DNA of 52,329 nt from Clostridia bacterium (GTDB lineage Bacteria; Bacillota; Clostridia; Oscillospirales; Acutalibacteraceae): the NCBI GenBank assembly GCA_017522205.1, contig JAFWZS010000060.1, forward strand, positions 1 to 52,329. Reading direction: 5' to 3'. Shown one piece after another: positions 1-8,294 of the stretch (position 1 is the stretch's first letter; every line of letters starts with the position of its first letter). A program made the translations under genes and the position numbers. The notes below the pieces were generated by a model. It had not been told where the DNA came from. It worked only from the letters and a program-made list of their open reading frames with translations, and did not search any database.

Positions 1-1
1 G

Positions 2-1036
2 AATTATTTAATAGATGAGGTTACAGCACCTGCGGTAGTTTTAGCTTTCAAGAGCTATGCAGAAGGTATGTCTATGCAGCATATTGCAAATATGATCAAT
101 TACCAAGGTGTGCGAACTCACAAGAAAACTAAGTTAGATGTTGACATTGTTGCCCGTATGTTGCACAACCGAAAATATATCGGAGAATACAAATTTAAAG
201 ATGTTATTACACCGGGAGGAATTCCCGCAATAGTTGATAAGGAGTTGTTTGAATTGGTACAGGAAAAAATGAAGCAGAATAAGAAAGCCCCTGCAAAGCA
301 CAAAGCTGAAGATGAATATCTTCTGACGACAAAGCTCTATTGCGGCAAGTGTCAGTGTCTTATGGTTGGTGAAAGCGGTACAAGCAGAACAAAGTTTGTA
401 CACCGATACTACAAATGTGTAAGCGTTAAAAACCACAAAGGCTGTGACAAGAAAACAGTTAAAAAGGCTTGGATTGAGGATATTGTTGTTGACAGTATCC
501 GCAGACTCATTATGAATGATGAAACCATTGAATATTTAACTGACCAGGCACTTGAAACTTTCAATAAGGACAGCACTGTTCTTCCCATACTGCAGAAGCA
601 ATATGCACAGACTCTTACGGCAATCAATAATCTTATTACAGCTATGGAAAAAGGTATTATCACACCTACAACCAAAGAACGTATGGAAGAGCTTGAAGCG
701 GAAAAGAGTGAGCTTTCAATAAGAATTATGAAAGAGGAAATGTCAAGACCAAAGCTGACCCGTGAAGAGATTTTATATTGGTTCTACAAATTCCGTAAAC
801 TCAATCCAAAAAAGCTTGACCACAGAAGAACATTAATAAACAACTTTGTAAACTCAGTATTCTTATTTGAAGACAGAATGGTAATTACCTTCAACTTCAA
901 AGACGGTACTGAAACCATAACCTTTGCCGACCTCGAAAAGTCGGCATTGGGTTCGGATTTCAAGGTGTCACCCGCACCAAAGCTCAGTAACCAAAAGGTT
1001 GCTGAGTTATTTTTTTATTGCAATTTACTTAAATAA
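2..1036 (+). CDS. large serine recombinase, C-terminal part (5' end outside window)
   Basis: The reading frame is open from base 2, so the N-terminal resolvase domain with the catalytic serine lies outside the window. What is visible is the end of the recombinase DNA-binding domain (segments like YLIDEV, MINYQGVRTH, VARMLHNRKYIGEY), then a zinc ribbon with the cysteine pairs CGKC and YYKC...GC, then a charged coiled-coil stretch (MEELEAEKSELSIRI) and a C-terminal tail. This order is that of integrases and transposases of the large serine recombinase family, which insert or excise mobile elements. The first ATG at 68 lies within the domain and is not the true start. The gene ends at a terminator and the next gene is convergent, so this probably marks one edge of an integrated element (inference). 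Confidence 0.9.
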   Translation, partial: NYLIDEVTAPAVVLAFKSYAEGMSMQHIANMINYQGVRTHKKTKLDVDIVARMLHNRKYIGEYKFKDVITPGGIPAIVDKELFELVQEKMKQNKKAPAKHKAEDEYLLTTKLYCGKCQCLMVGESGTSRTKFVHRYYKCVSVKNHKGCDKKTVKKAWIEDIVVDSIRRLIMNDETIEYLTDQALETFNKDSTVLPILQKQYAQTLTAINNLITAMEKGIITPTTKERMEELEAEKSELSIRIMKEEMSRPKLTREEILYWFYKFRKLNPKKLDHRRTLINNFVNSVFLFEDRMVITFNFKDGTETITFADLEKSALGSDFKVSPAPKLSNQKVAELFFYCNLLK

Positions 1037-1049
1037 TATACAAGCTGAA

Positions 1050-1077
1050 AAGCGTGTTCTGTTGAACACGCTTTTTC
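1050..1077 (+). terminator. intrinsic terminator between convergent genes
   Basis: A 9-bp perfect stem (AGCGTGTTC / GAACACGCT, loop TGTT) is followed by TTTTT on the + strand. It ends the recombinase transcript. Read on the minus strand it can also serve the glycosidase gene, whose stop is at 1087. Confidence 0.8.
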
Positions 1078-1086
1078 TACATCCTT

Positions 1087-3420
1087 TTATTTTTCTTTTA
1101 CTACACTCAATTTGTCAAATATGCCACCCACATAACTACTGCCGTTTCCTTCAAAGGTAACGGTGATTTTATCTTTACCGTCAGTTAATTCTTCGGGTAT
1201 CTCATAGTAAGCGTCGTAAAATCCGTTGGGGTTTTTATTTTCAACGGAAACATCCTCTAAAAGCTTACCGTCAACGAGGATGCGGAAGGTTCTTCCCACA
1301 TCTCCGCTGAAATATTTAACTTTAAGGTAGTTCTTGACTGTTTCGTCGACTTTCATATCATAGCTGAAATAGCCGTCAGGTGCGGCGTCTCTGAAAATGA
1401 GGCCCATATGATTTCCCGAATTTGAGCTTTCACATTTAAGATTGTGAGAAAACTCGTACCGGTCGTTACCTACAGGGAAGCTGTCGATTGCAACATATTT
1501 ATCAGCCTCGTTTTCGGGTATTACTGTGTCTGCATCTGCAAGCCTGAAGTAAATGCCGTAGCGGTTCTTGTGCTGCATATAGTGGGGTGAGAATGTAAGA
1601 TCACGGTCAGTTCCCTGAAGCTTGAAGTTAAGAGTATCACCCTGGCGAATGAGCTTTTCTTCAATATCGCTGAGCCAAGCTTTAATACTGCCGTCTTTGA
1701 TCACAACGATATCGCTGACGGATGTGTCGAGAAGAGGTACGGTAACGTTTACACCGGTAGTGCTTGTGAGCATATCGTTGTTGCCAAGGTTGGCACTGAG
1801 CACCCACGGGCCGTACTTGAAAGCAACGGAATTTTCATTGTCCTGCAGACTGAAAGCTCTGACTGTCATAGGAATAGTGTACTCGATTATATCTCCGTCC
1901 TGCCACTCACGTGACAAGCGGATAAAGCCTTCTTCTGCTTTCACTTCAGTTTCAACTGAATTGATTTTTATGCTCGGTTTGTCGGCACACCAGTCGGGTA
2001 CTCTCAGTACAATGTCTGCCTGACCTTTGCCGCTTATCTCAAAAGTTACATTGGGCAAATCAGCCTTCTGTGTGATTTTCAGACCTTTTTCCTTGAAGCT
2101 TACGGCTGATGAAGTATATCGGATAACATAAAGACTTTCCGTGTCTTTGTAATATATACTGTCGCCAAGCTTCGAAAAGTTCTCCATACCCGAGCCGGTA
2201 CAACACCAGAAATGCTCGGTTTCAGAGCTGTAAACCTTGAAAAATCCCGTTGCCATAGGCTGAAAATAGGTTGTCATACCCGTTTCGGGATTCTGTGAAG
2301 AAAGAATTGCGTTGATGAATGTATTTTCATAATAGTCGGCATATTTTTTCTTGCCCGTTATCCTGAAAAGCTCTCTTGTAAGCTTCAGCATATTATATGT
2401 ATTGCAGGTTTCACAGTTGCAATTGGTACGCTCCGCATCAAGAATATCAGGCTCACCGAAATGCTCCCACTCACTGTTTCCACCGGTGATATAGCTGTGG
2501 TTGTCTATAACAATATCCCAGAAATTCTGAGCTACCTTAAGGTAATACTCCTCACCCGAAACAGTATATCGGTTCAGAGCACCGATTATTTTAGGTATGG
2601 TTGTGTTTGCGTGCTTGCCGTTCAGAATATCCTCTTTGTTATAGAGAGGCTCAAAAAGGCTCATTTCGTCAAAGCTGTGTGCTGCTGAAAGATGATTTTC
2701 GTTTTTGGTGTATTTATAAAGCTCATAAAGGCAATCGTTCATACCGCCGTATTCAATATTAAGCACAGTTTTCTGTGTGTTTTCATCCCACTGCGAGGTA
2801 CGGCCGTATACCCAATCACCGAGCCTCGAGGCTACCTCCAGTGCTTTTTCGTTTTCCGTGAATTTATAAGTATTTATAAGACCTGCCATAACCTTATGCA
2901 TTGTATACCATGGTACCCAAGTGCCTGATGTGTTGCCGGATTCAAGCTGAAGGTAATGACTTTCGGGTATTGCGGAAAGATATCCGCTTTCACTGCTCTG
3001 ACAAAGAGAAAGAACATCTATAATATGATCCGCAATAGCCTTCAGCTCTTTGTCGCCTGATGTCTTGTAGCCTTGTGAAACTGCAGTAAGGTAATGTCCT
3101 AAGGTGTGTCCCTGAATGGCTGAGGTTTCCCATCCGCCGTATTTTTGTGCTTCACTTTCAACACCTGCAATATCGCAGAAGCCACGAAGGAGCTTGTCAG
3201 CATCCAGCTTTTTGAGATATTTAACTTCAAGAGAAAAGGCGTTTTTTTCATAGCTGTCAAGAATTTCAACTTCATTCATTGGAACATCCTGCAGAGGCTT
3301 TTCGAGAACTGCATCTTTATTCTTTGAACGTCCGAAAAAGGTTGCGGCAAAAACCCCCACAAGGGAAAACATAGCTATTACCGAAAGGAAATATATAAGC
3401 ATCCTTTTGAAGTTTTTCAT
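1087..3420 (-). CDS. GH127-type beta-L-arabinofuranosidase-like glycoside hydrolase, membrane anchored
   Basis: 777 residues. The start at 3420 is preferred over an upstream ATG at 3450 because AGGAG sits about 8 bases before it. Residues 7-30 form one hydrophobic N-terminal segment (signal anchor), so the enzyme should face outward. The catalytic part has the family's GGWE...GHTLGHYL signature near residue 95-112, a CNCETC element near 335 and a WCCTGSGMENF element near 405. In characterised GH127 enzymes the corresponding Glu and three Cys bind zinc and one Cys of the CC pair is the nucleophile. A C-terminal beta-rich segment of about 130 residues follows and may be an accessory domain. The expected role is trimming arabinofuranose or related sugars from plant glycans; the actual substrate is not readable. 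It stands alone with its own promoter. Confidence 0.85.
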   Translation of the reverse strand: MKNFKRMLIYFLSVIAMFSLVGVFAATFFGRSKNKDAVLEKPLQDVPMNEVEILDSYEKNAFSLEVKYLKKLDADKLLRGFCDIAGVESEAQKYGGWETSAIQGHTLGHYLTAVSQGYKTSGDKELKAIADHIIDVLSLCQSSESGYLSAIPESHYLQLESGNTSGTWVPWYTMHKVMAGLINTYKFTENEKALEVASRLGDWVYGRTSQWDENTQKTVLNIEYGGMNDCLYELYKYTKNENHLSAAHSFDEMSLFEPLYNKEDILNGKHANTTIPKIIGALNRYTVSGEEYYLKVAQNFWDIVIDNHSYITGGNSEWEHFGEPDILDAERTNCNCETCNTYNMLKLTRELFRITGKKKYADYYENTFINAILSSQNPETGMTTYFQPMATGFFKVYSSETEHFWCCTGSGMENFSKLGDSIYYKDTESLYVIRYTSSAVSFKEKGLKITQKADLPNVTFEISGKGQADIVLRVPDWCADKPSIKINSVETEVKAEEGFIRLSREWQDGDIIEYTIPMTVRAFSLQDNENSVAFKYGPWVLSANLGNNDMLTSTTGVNVTVPLLDTSVSDIVVIKDGSIKAWLSDIEEKLIRQGDTLNFKLQGTDRDLTFSPHYMQHKNRYGIYFRLADADTVIPENEADKYVAIDSFPVGNDRYEFSHNLKCESSNSGNHMGLIFRDAAPDGYFSYDMKVDETVKNYLKVKYFSGDVGRTFRILVDGKLLEDVSVENKNPNGFYDAYYEIPEELTDGKDKITVTFEGNGSSYVGGIFDKLSVVKEK

Positions 3421-3471
3421 AAATCCGATCTCCTTTATTCTCATAATCATGTATAAATTTTCTTCAGGTTC

Positions 3472-3500
3472 ATTATATCATCTGCCGAGTATATTTTCAA
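3472..3500 (-). promoter_or_regulatory. promoter of the GH127 gene
   Basis: On the minus strand TTGAAA (3495-3500) and TATAAT (3472-3477) are separated by 17 bases, about 50 bases upstream of the start at 3420. Confidence 0.6.
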
Positions 3501-3563
3501 TATAAGCACATGCATTCCTATCGGTTTATTATGCATATATATTCACTTTTTTTAAAATTCATA

Positions 3564-3592
3564 TTGACATTTCCTTTCCGGAGGAATATAAT
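3564..3592 (+). promoter_or_regulatory. consensus promoter of the aromatic amino acid operon
   Basis: Perfect housekeeping consensus: TTGACA (3564-3569), 17-base spacer, TATAAT (3587-3592). Transcription would begin near 3599, giving a leader of about 230 bases before pheA. With a promoter this strong, control would have to come from attenuation in the leader. Confidence 0.9.
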
Positions 3593-3622
3593 TGTAAAAA
3601 ATCAGTTTTGAAGGTAAAAGAT

Positions 3623-3733
3623 ATGAACTCAGCTCACTTAAACGCAAGTGAATATTTCTTTAACTTTAGCGTAGCCTTTTATTTTAGCTATGCTTATTTT
3701 GCGTTGGAAAAGTTACCTGTGAGAGCTCAATGA
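3623..3733 (+). CDS. Phe/Tyr-rich attenuation leader peptide
   Basis: 36 codons starting at ATG 3623 with AAGG 8 bases upstream, ending at TGA 3731-3733. Codons 11-26 hold six Phe and four Tyr codons (YFFNF...FYF.Y.YF), that is 10 aromatic codons in 16, and there are no Trp codons. This matches the operon, which makes Phe and Tyr but has no trp genes. By analogy with pheL of enteric bacteria, a ribosome should stall here when charged tRNA-Phe or tRNA-Tyr is scarce. The last codons (30-35) form one arm of the antiterminator, so a ribosome that reaches the stop would cover it. The peptide itself probably has no function. The peptide is seen directly; the stalling is inferred. Confidence 0.85.
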   Translation: MNSAHLNASEYFFNFSVAFYFSYAYFALEKLPVRAQ

Positions 3734-3812
3734 AGTTTTGAAAATTACCTCATTGATTTACGATAGTTTTTAAGCCTCACTTGTAACTTCTCAAGTGTGG
3801 CTTTTCTATTTT
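3710..3812 (+). promoter_or_regulatory. attenuator: competing antiterminator and terminator hairpins
   Basis: Terminator: AAGCC-T-CACTTG (3772-3783) pairs with CAAGTG-T-GGCTT (3792-3803), 11 pairs around one T-T mismatch, followed by a T-rich run ending at 3812. Antiterminator: 3710-3727 pairs with 3773-3789 in blocks of 7, 5 and 3 pairs (AAGTTAC/GTAACTT, GTGAG/CTCAC, GCT/AGC), consuming the 5' arm of the terminator. A 7-bp hairpin TCAATGA (3727-3733) / TCATTGA (3750-3756) nests inside the antiterminator. Upstream CTCAC (3633-3637) can pair with GTGAG (3719-3723), which could act as the 1:2 protector stem. The geometry is that of trp/phe-type ribosome-mediated attenuation. All pairings were read by eye; no folding energy was computed. 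Confidence 0.85.
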
Positions 3813-3828
3813 GAAAGGACTGTTGGAT

Positions 3829-4917
3829 ATGTCAGACAAGCTGAACGAAGCAAGGGAAATCATTAACCGTGTAGATTCTCAGATGGCAGAATTATTCATG
3901 GAAAGAATGAAGGCTGCTGAAATGGTTTTTGAACACAAAAAGGAATTCGGTCTTCCGATTCTGGATTCTAAGAGAGAGGAAGCAGTAATTGAAAAAAATG
4001 CTGCTCTCATTAAGGACGATGTTATCAAGAGCTACTACATAGGTTATATTAAAAACCTTATGGCGATTTCCCGTGCCTATCAGTATCGTATGCAGGGCGG
4101 ACTTAAAGTGGCTTACAGCGGAGTTGAGGGTGCATTTGCACATATAGCTGCAGGAAGAATTTTTCAGAAAAGCAATCGCATTTCTTTCAGAGACTTTAAG
4201 TCAGCCTATAACGCAGTTGTAAACGGTGAAGCAGATGTTGCCGTACTGCCGATTGAAAACAGCTATGCAGGCGAGGTCGGACAGACTATTGACCTTATCT
4301 TTTCAGGCAGTCTTTTCATAAACGGAATTTATGAGCTTGAAATTCATCAGAATCTTCTCGGCATTCCCGGTTCAACAGTTGATGACATCAGAAAAGTAAC
4401 AAGCCATCCCCAGGCACTCGGTCAGTGTCACGACTACATAAAGCTTCGTGGCTTTGAAACAGAGGAGGCAAACAACACGGCGATTGCAGCAAGAACGGTT
4501 GCAGATTCGGGAGATAAATCTCTCGGTGCAATTGCAAGTGTAGAAACTGCAGAGATTTACGGGCTTAAGATTCTTGAAGCCAACATCAACAAAAGCGGTG
4601 AAAACACAACCCGTTTTGCCGTTCTTTCAAAAGTGAGAGCCCATGCACCTTCACTTTCAAGTTCTGTTCTGATGTTTACCGTTAAGCACGAAGCGGGCTC
4701 ACTTGCAAACGCAATCAGCATTATCGGTAAATATGGCTACAATATGACGGCTCTGAGAAGCAGACCGCTTAAAAAGCATTCCTGGCAGTATTATTTCTAT
4801 ATTGAAATTGACGGCACAACAGAGAATGAAAACGGACAGAAGATGATTGAAGAGCTTAGCAAGGTCTGTGATAAGCTGAAAATTGCAGGAACTTTTGAAC
4901 CTCACAGTGAAATATAG
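3829..4917 (+). CDS. pheA: bifunctional chorismate mutase / prephenate dehydratase (P-protein)
   Basis: 362 residues, cytoplasmic. The ATG at 3829 is chosen because AAAGGA lies 9 bases upstream; an in-frame TTG at 3811 falls in the terminator's T-run. Domains: AroQ-type chorismate mutase (about 1-85, INRVDSQMAELFMERM), prephenate dehydratase (about 93-275, VAYSGVEGAFAH, LPIENSYAGEV, and NTTRF, the catalytic TRF motif), and an ACT domain (about 279-355, GSLANA and LRSRP, equivalent to the GAL and ESRP phenylalanine-binding motifs). It converts chorismate to prephenate and then phenylpyruvate, and the ACT domain predicts feedback inhibition by Phe. It is the first gene after the attenuator. Confidence 0.95.
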   Translation: MSDKLNEAREIINRVDSQMAELFMERMKAAEMVFEHKKEFGLPILDSKREEAVIEKNAALIKDDVIKSYYIGYIKNLMAISRAYQYRMQGGLKVAYSGVEGAFAHIAAGRIFQKSNRISFRDFKSAYNAVVNGEADVAVLPIENSYAGEVGQTIDLIFSGSLFINGIYELEIHQNLLGIPGSTVDDIRKVTSHPQALGQCHDYIKLRGFETEEANNTAIAARTVADSGDKSLGAIASVETAEIYGLKILEANINKSGENTTRFAVLSKVRAHAPSLSSSVLMFTVKHEAGSLANAISIIGKYGYNMTALRSRPLKKHSWQYYFYIEIDGTTENENGQKMIEELSKVCDKLKIAGTFEPHSEI

Positions 4918-4927
4918 GAGTGAGAAA

Positions 4928-5940
4928 ATGACTATACATTTAAACTTGAACGAAAACAGCTACGATATTATAGTAGAAAGAGGAGTGCTTAAAAAGGCAG
5001 ACGAGCATCTCAATTTAAACAGACGTGTTCTCGTTGTAACCGATTCGGGTGTACCTTCGGTTTATGCCGAAACGCTTATGAAGCAGTGCAAAAATCCTGT
5101 TCTCTGCACGGTTGAATCAGGTGAAGGTTCAAAGAGTATGGCTACCTTTGAAAAGCTTCTCAGCCTGATGCTTCAGAACGGCTTTTCAAGAAAAGACTGT
5201 GTAGTTGCCGTTGGCGGCGGTGTTGTTGGCGACCTTTCAGGCTTTGCGGCATCAGCATATATGAGAGGAATTGACTTTTACAATATTCCCACAACCCTGC
5301 TTTCTCAGATTGATTCATCCATCGGCGGAAAAACGGGAATTAACTTCGGCGGCATAAAAAATATTGTCGGTGCTTTTCATCAGCCGAAAAGGTTCTGATT
5401 GACCCCGAGCTTCTGAAAACACTTCCGAAAAGACAGATTTCAAACGGTCTTGCCGAAGCGGTAAAAATGGCTCTTACCTCTGACCCTGAGCTTTTCGGTA
5501 TATTTGAAAATAAGGATATCGAAGAAAATATTGACGAAATTATCATCCGTTCACTGTCTGTAAAAAAGAGTGTGGTTGAAGAGGATGAAAAGGAAACGGG
5601 ACTTCGAAAAATTCTAAACTTCGGACACACAATCGGTCACGGTATTGAAAGCAGCGGGAATCTCGAAGAGCTTTATCACGGTGAATGTGTGGCTCTGGGA
5701 CTTATACCAATGTGCAGTGAAGAAATCAGACCGAGAGTAATTGAGGTTCTTAAAAAATGCAATCTTTATAATATGATTGATTTTGACTGGAACAAAATCG
5801 GTGAGGCTGCTTTTCACGACAAAAAGGCTGACGGAGATTCTGTTACGGTAACCCTGGTGGATGAAATCGGCTCATTCAGAATGGAAACAATGAAATTCAG
5901 CGAGATTATAGCTTTAGCAAAAAGCGGTCTGGAAGGATGA
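4928..5940 (+). CDS. aroB: 3-dehydroquinate synthase, interrupted by a one-base frameshift
   Basis: Start ATG 4928 with AGGAG 7 bases upstream. The first frame runs to a TGA at 5396-5398. The protein then continues in the -1 frame (VLIDPELLKTLP) to 5940, as if one A were missing from AAAA at 5387-5390. Joined, it is about 337 residues, near the usual 350. The parts contain the NAD-binding GGGVVGDLSGF, the loop IPTTLLSQIDSSIGGKTG, and zinc ligands in GLAEAVK, FGHTIGHGIE and YHGECVALG. It makes 3-dehydroquinate from DAHP. All other operon genes are intact, so a sequencing or assembly indel in the A-run is most likely; true inactivation or programmed slippage cannot be excluded. The part after the shift also reads alone from an internal ATG at 5467. 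Confidence 0.85.
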
Positions 5941-5945
5941 TTTAA

Positions 5946-7043
5946 ATGAAAAACACATTCGGAACAAGTGTGGCAATCACTCTTTTCGGTGAAAGTCACG
6001 GCGAATATATCGGGGCGGTGCTTGACGGTCTTGCACCGGGTATTTCCGTCGACAGAGAATATATTGAGCATATGCTTTTTCTCAGACGTCCCGAAGGAAA
6101 AATTTCAACCCCGAGACAAGAAAAAGATGAATTTAAAATTGTGAGCGGTATGATAAACGGAAAAACAACGGGTACACCTCTTACAATTCTCATACCCAAC
6201 GAAAACGTGAAAAGCGGTGATTATGCTGAGCTTAAAACTCTTGCCCGTCCCTCTCACGCCGATTATACTGCACAGTGTAAATATCACGGCTTTCAGGATG
6301 GAAGAGGCGGAGGACACTTCAGCGGAAGAATAACTGCGGCTTTGGTTGCTGCAGGTGCAATCTGTAAATCTGCTCTGGAGCAGAAGGGAATTTTTATCGG
6401 CACTCACGTTAAAAAATGCGGCGGCGTTTCTGACAGAGATTTTACTGACTACAAGTCGGACATTGCTTCTCTCAGCGAAAAAAACTTTGCCGTTCTCTGT
6501 GATGAGGCTGAGGAAAAAATGAAAAGCCGAATTCTCGAGGCAGCTTCAGAGGGTGACAGCGTAGGCGGTATTCTTGAAACTGCAGTAATCGGTATTCCCG
6601 AGGGCGTTGGTGAGCCCTGGTTCGATTCCGTAGAAAGCATGTTGTCTCATATGATGTTCTCAATTCCCGCTGTTAAGGGCATTGAGTTCGGTGCAGGCTT
6701 CGGATTTGCTGATATGAAGGGCAGTGTTGCCAACGACCCCTTTAAAATTGAAAACGGTAAAATTGTTACTGAGAAAAACGATAATGCAGGCATAAATGGC
6801 GGCATTACAAACGGTATGCCCATAGTTTTCAGAACGGCAATCAAGCCTACACCTACAATTTTCAAGCCACAGAATACGGTCGATTTCAAGGCTATGACCG
6901 ATGCGGTAATTGAACCGAAGGGCAGACACGACCCTGCAATTGTTCACAGAGCAAGAGTTGTTCAGGATGCGGCAACAGCAATTGTACTTTGCGATATGCT
7001 TTCAGGAAGATTCGGCACAGATTGGCTTAAGGGAAGTGAATAA
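5946..7043 (+). CDS. aroC: chorismate synthase
   Basis: 365 residues, normal length. It begins 5 bases after the aroB stop with GGAAGGA upstream inside aroB. Signatures: FGESHG near the N-terminus, RRPEG, RPSHADYTAQCKY, DGRGGGHFSGRITAALVAAG and KGRHDPAIVHRA. It converts EPSP to chorismate using reduced FMN. As a monofunctional family member without an attached flavin reductase domain, it relies on an outside source of reduced flavin. The tight spacing implies cotranscription with aroB and the fused aroEK. Confidence 0.95.
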   Translation: MKNTFGTSVAITLFGESHGEYIGAVLDGLAPGISVDREYIEHMLFLRRPEGKISTPRQEKDEFKIVSGMINGKTTGTPLTILIPNENVKSGDYAELKTLARPSHADYTAQCKYHGFQDGRGGGHFSGRITAALVAAGAICKSALEQKGIFIGTHVKKCGGVSDRDFTDYKSDIASLSEKNFAVLCDEAEEKMKSRILEAASEGDSVGGILETAVIGIPEGVGEPWFDSVESMLSHMMFSIPAVKGIEFGAGFGFADMKGSVANDPFKIENGKIVTEKNDNAGINGGITNGMPIVFRTAIKPTPTIFKPQNTVDFKAMTDAVIEPKGRHDPAIVHRARVVQDAATAIVLCDMLSGRFGTDWLKGSE

Positions 7044-7046
7044 TCA

Positions 7047-8294
7047 ATGGAAAAGTACGGATGCATCGGCAAAAAATTAACCCATAGCTTTTCAAAGGAA
7101 ATTCACGCAAAGCTTGCCGATTATAAATATGAGCTTATTGAGCTTACAGAGACTGAGGTTGACAGCTTCTTTAAAAATAAAGAATTCAATGCCGTGAATG
7201 TCACCATTCCATACAAAGAGACGGTGATACCTTATCTCGATTTTTTAAGCGACGTTGCAAAACGAATCGGTGCAGTAAACACCGTTGTAAACAAAAACGG
7301 AAAGCTTTACGGCTATAACACCGATTACTACGGAATGAAGGCTCTTATAGAAAAGACAGGAATTGAAATAAAAAACAAAAAGGTTATGATTCTCGGAACC
7401 GGCGGCACAAGCAAAACCGCCCGTGTTCTTACAAAGGATTTAGGTGCTTCGGAAATTGTGGTTGTAAGCAGACAGAAAAAAGAAAGCTTCATAACCTATG
7501 AAGAAGCAGTTTCTGAGCACAGAGACGCAAACGTTATTATCAATACAACCCCCTCGGGAATGTATCCCGACTGCGATTCAAAACCCATTGATATTTCTGC
7601 CTTCAAAGATTTAGAGGGTGTGATTGATGCGGTTTATAACCCTCTATGCACTAACCTTATTTTAAATGCAAAGAAAAAAGGCATAAAAGCCGAGAGCGGT
7701 CTTTTTATGCTGGTTATGCAGGCTGTTGTTGCAGCAGAAAAATTTATGGACAGGGAAATTCCGAAAGAAGCTGCAGACAGCGTTTTTGCATCAGTTCTTG
7801 CCTCAAAGGAAAATATAGTCCTTACGGGTATGCCCGGAAGTGGCAAAAGCACCGTTGGAAAGCTTCTCGGTATTGACGGCTTTACCTTTATTGACACCGA
7901 CGAAGAAATCGAAAAACGCTGCGGAACTTCAATAAAAGACCTGATATCGGAAAAAGGTGAAAAGCACTTCCGTGACCTTGAAAGTGAAGTTATAAAAGAT
8001 GTCTCCTCAAAGGGCAGTCAGATTATTTCTACGGGCGGCGGTGCAATTCTCCGAGAAGAAAACGTACACGCACTTAAAAGAAACGGCAAGCTGTTTTTCA
8101 TTGATGCAAAGCCGGAACGTCTTTGTCCCACAGACAGCAGACCTCTTTCAGATACGGCAGAAAAGCTTAAAAAGGTCTATAGTGAAAGAATAGATATTTA
8201 CAGAGAAACTGCCGACGTGGTTGTGCCTGATATGGCTACTGCCAAAGAGGAAGCAGAGTTCATCCTCAGAAAAAGAATGGAGCTGATGAAATGA
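7047..8294 (+). CDS. aroE-aroK: shikimate dehydrogenase - shikimate kinase fusion
   Basis: 415 residues in one uninterrupted frame. Residues 1 to about 250 are AroE: the substrate-binding HSFS, NVTIPYK with the catalytic Lys, NTDYYG with the catalytic Asp, and the nucleotide-binding GTGGTSKTA. From about 255 the chain is a shikimate kinase: Walker A GMPGSGKST near 261-269, DTDEE, FRDLESE, GGGA and the RPLS lid region. One protein thus does steps 4 and 5, reducing dehydroshikimate with NADPH and phosphorylating shikimate. No stop or start separates the halves. GGAAGTGA precedes the ATG. Separate genes are the usual bacterial arrangement. The last codons overlap aroQ (ATGA). Confidence 0.93.
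   Translation: MEKYGCIGKKLTHSFSKEIHAKLADYKYELIELTETEVDSFFKNKEFNAVNVTIPYKETVIPYLDFLSDVAKRIGAVNTVVNKNGKLYGYNTDYYGMKALIEKTGIEIKNKKVMILGTGGTSKTARVLTKDLGASEIVVVSRQKKESFITYEEAVSEHRDANVIINTTPSGMYPDCDSKPIDISAFKDLEGVIDAVYNPLCTNLILNAKKKGIKAESGLFMLVMQAVVAAEKFMDREIPKEAADSVFASVLASKENIVLTGMPGSGKSTVGKLLGIDGFTFIDTDEEIEKRCGTSIKDLISEKGEKHFRDLESEVIKDVSSKGSQIISTGGGAILREENVHALKRNGKLFFIDAKPERLCPTDSRPLSDTAEKLKKVYSERIDIYRETADVVVPDMATAKEEAEFILRKRMELMK

Noticed and set aside
2461..2928. Two + strand frames opposite the GH127 gene
   Set aside because: They are antisense to the conserved catalytic region and lack ribosome sites.
3509..3536. ATGCAT ... ATGCAT spaced pair upstream of the GH127 promoter as an operator
   Set aside because: The hexamers are common in AT-rich DNA and show no further symmetry; too weak to list.
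3599..3828. T-box riboswitch controlling pheA
   Set aside because: No GGGTGG-type T-box core is present in this leader, unlike upstream of thrS; the aromatic leader peptide explains the hairpins better.
5384..5396. Programmed -1 frameshifting in aroB
   Set aside because: The site CCG AAA AGG is not a standard X XXY YYZ heptamer, and AroB is not known to be made this way; kept only as a minor alternative.
5467..5940. Separate gene starting at the internal ATG in aroB
   Set aside because: Homology continues upstream without a break in the same frame from 5392, so it is the second part of a frameshifted aroB, not its own gene.
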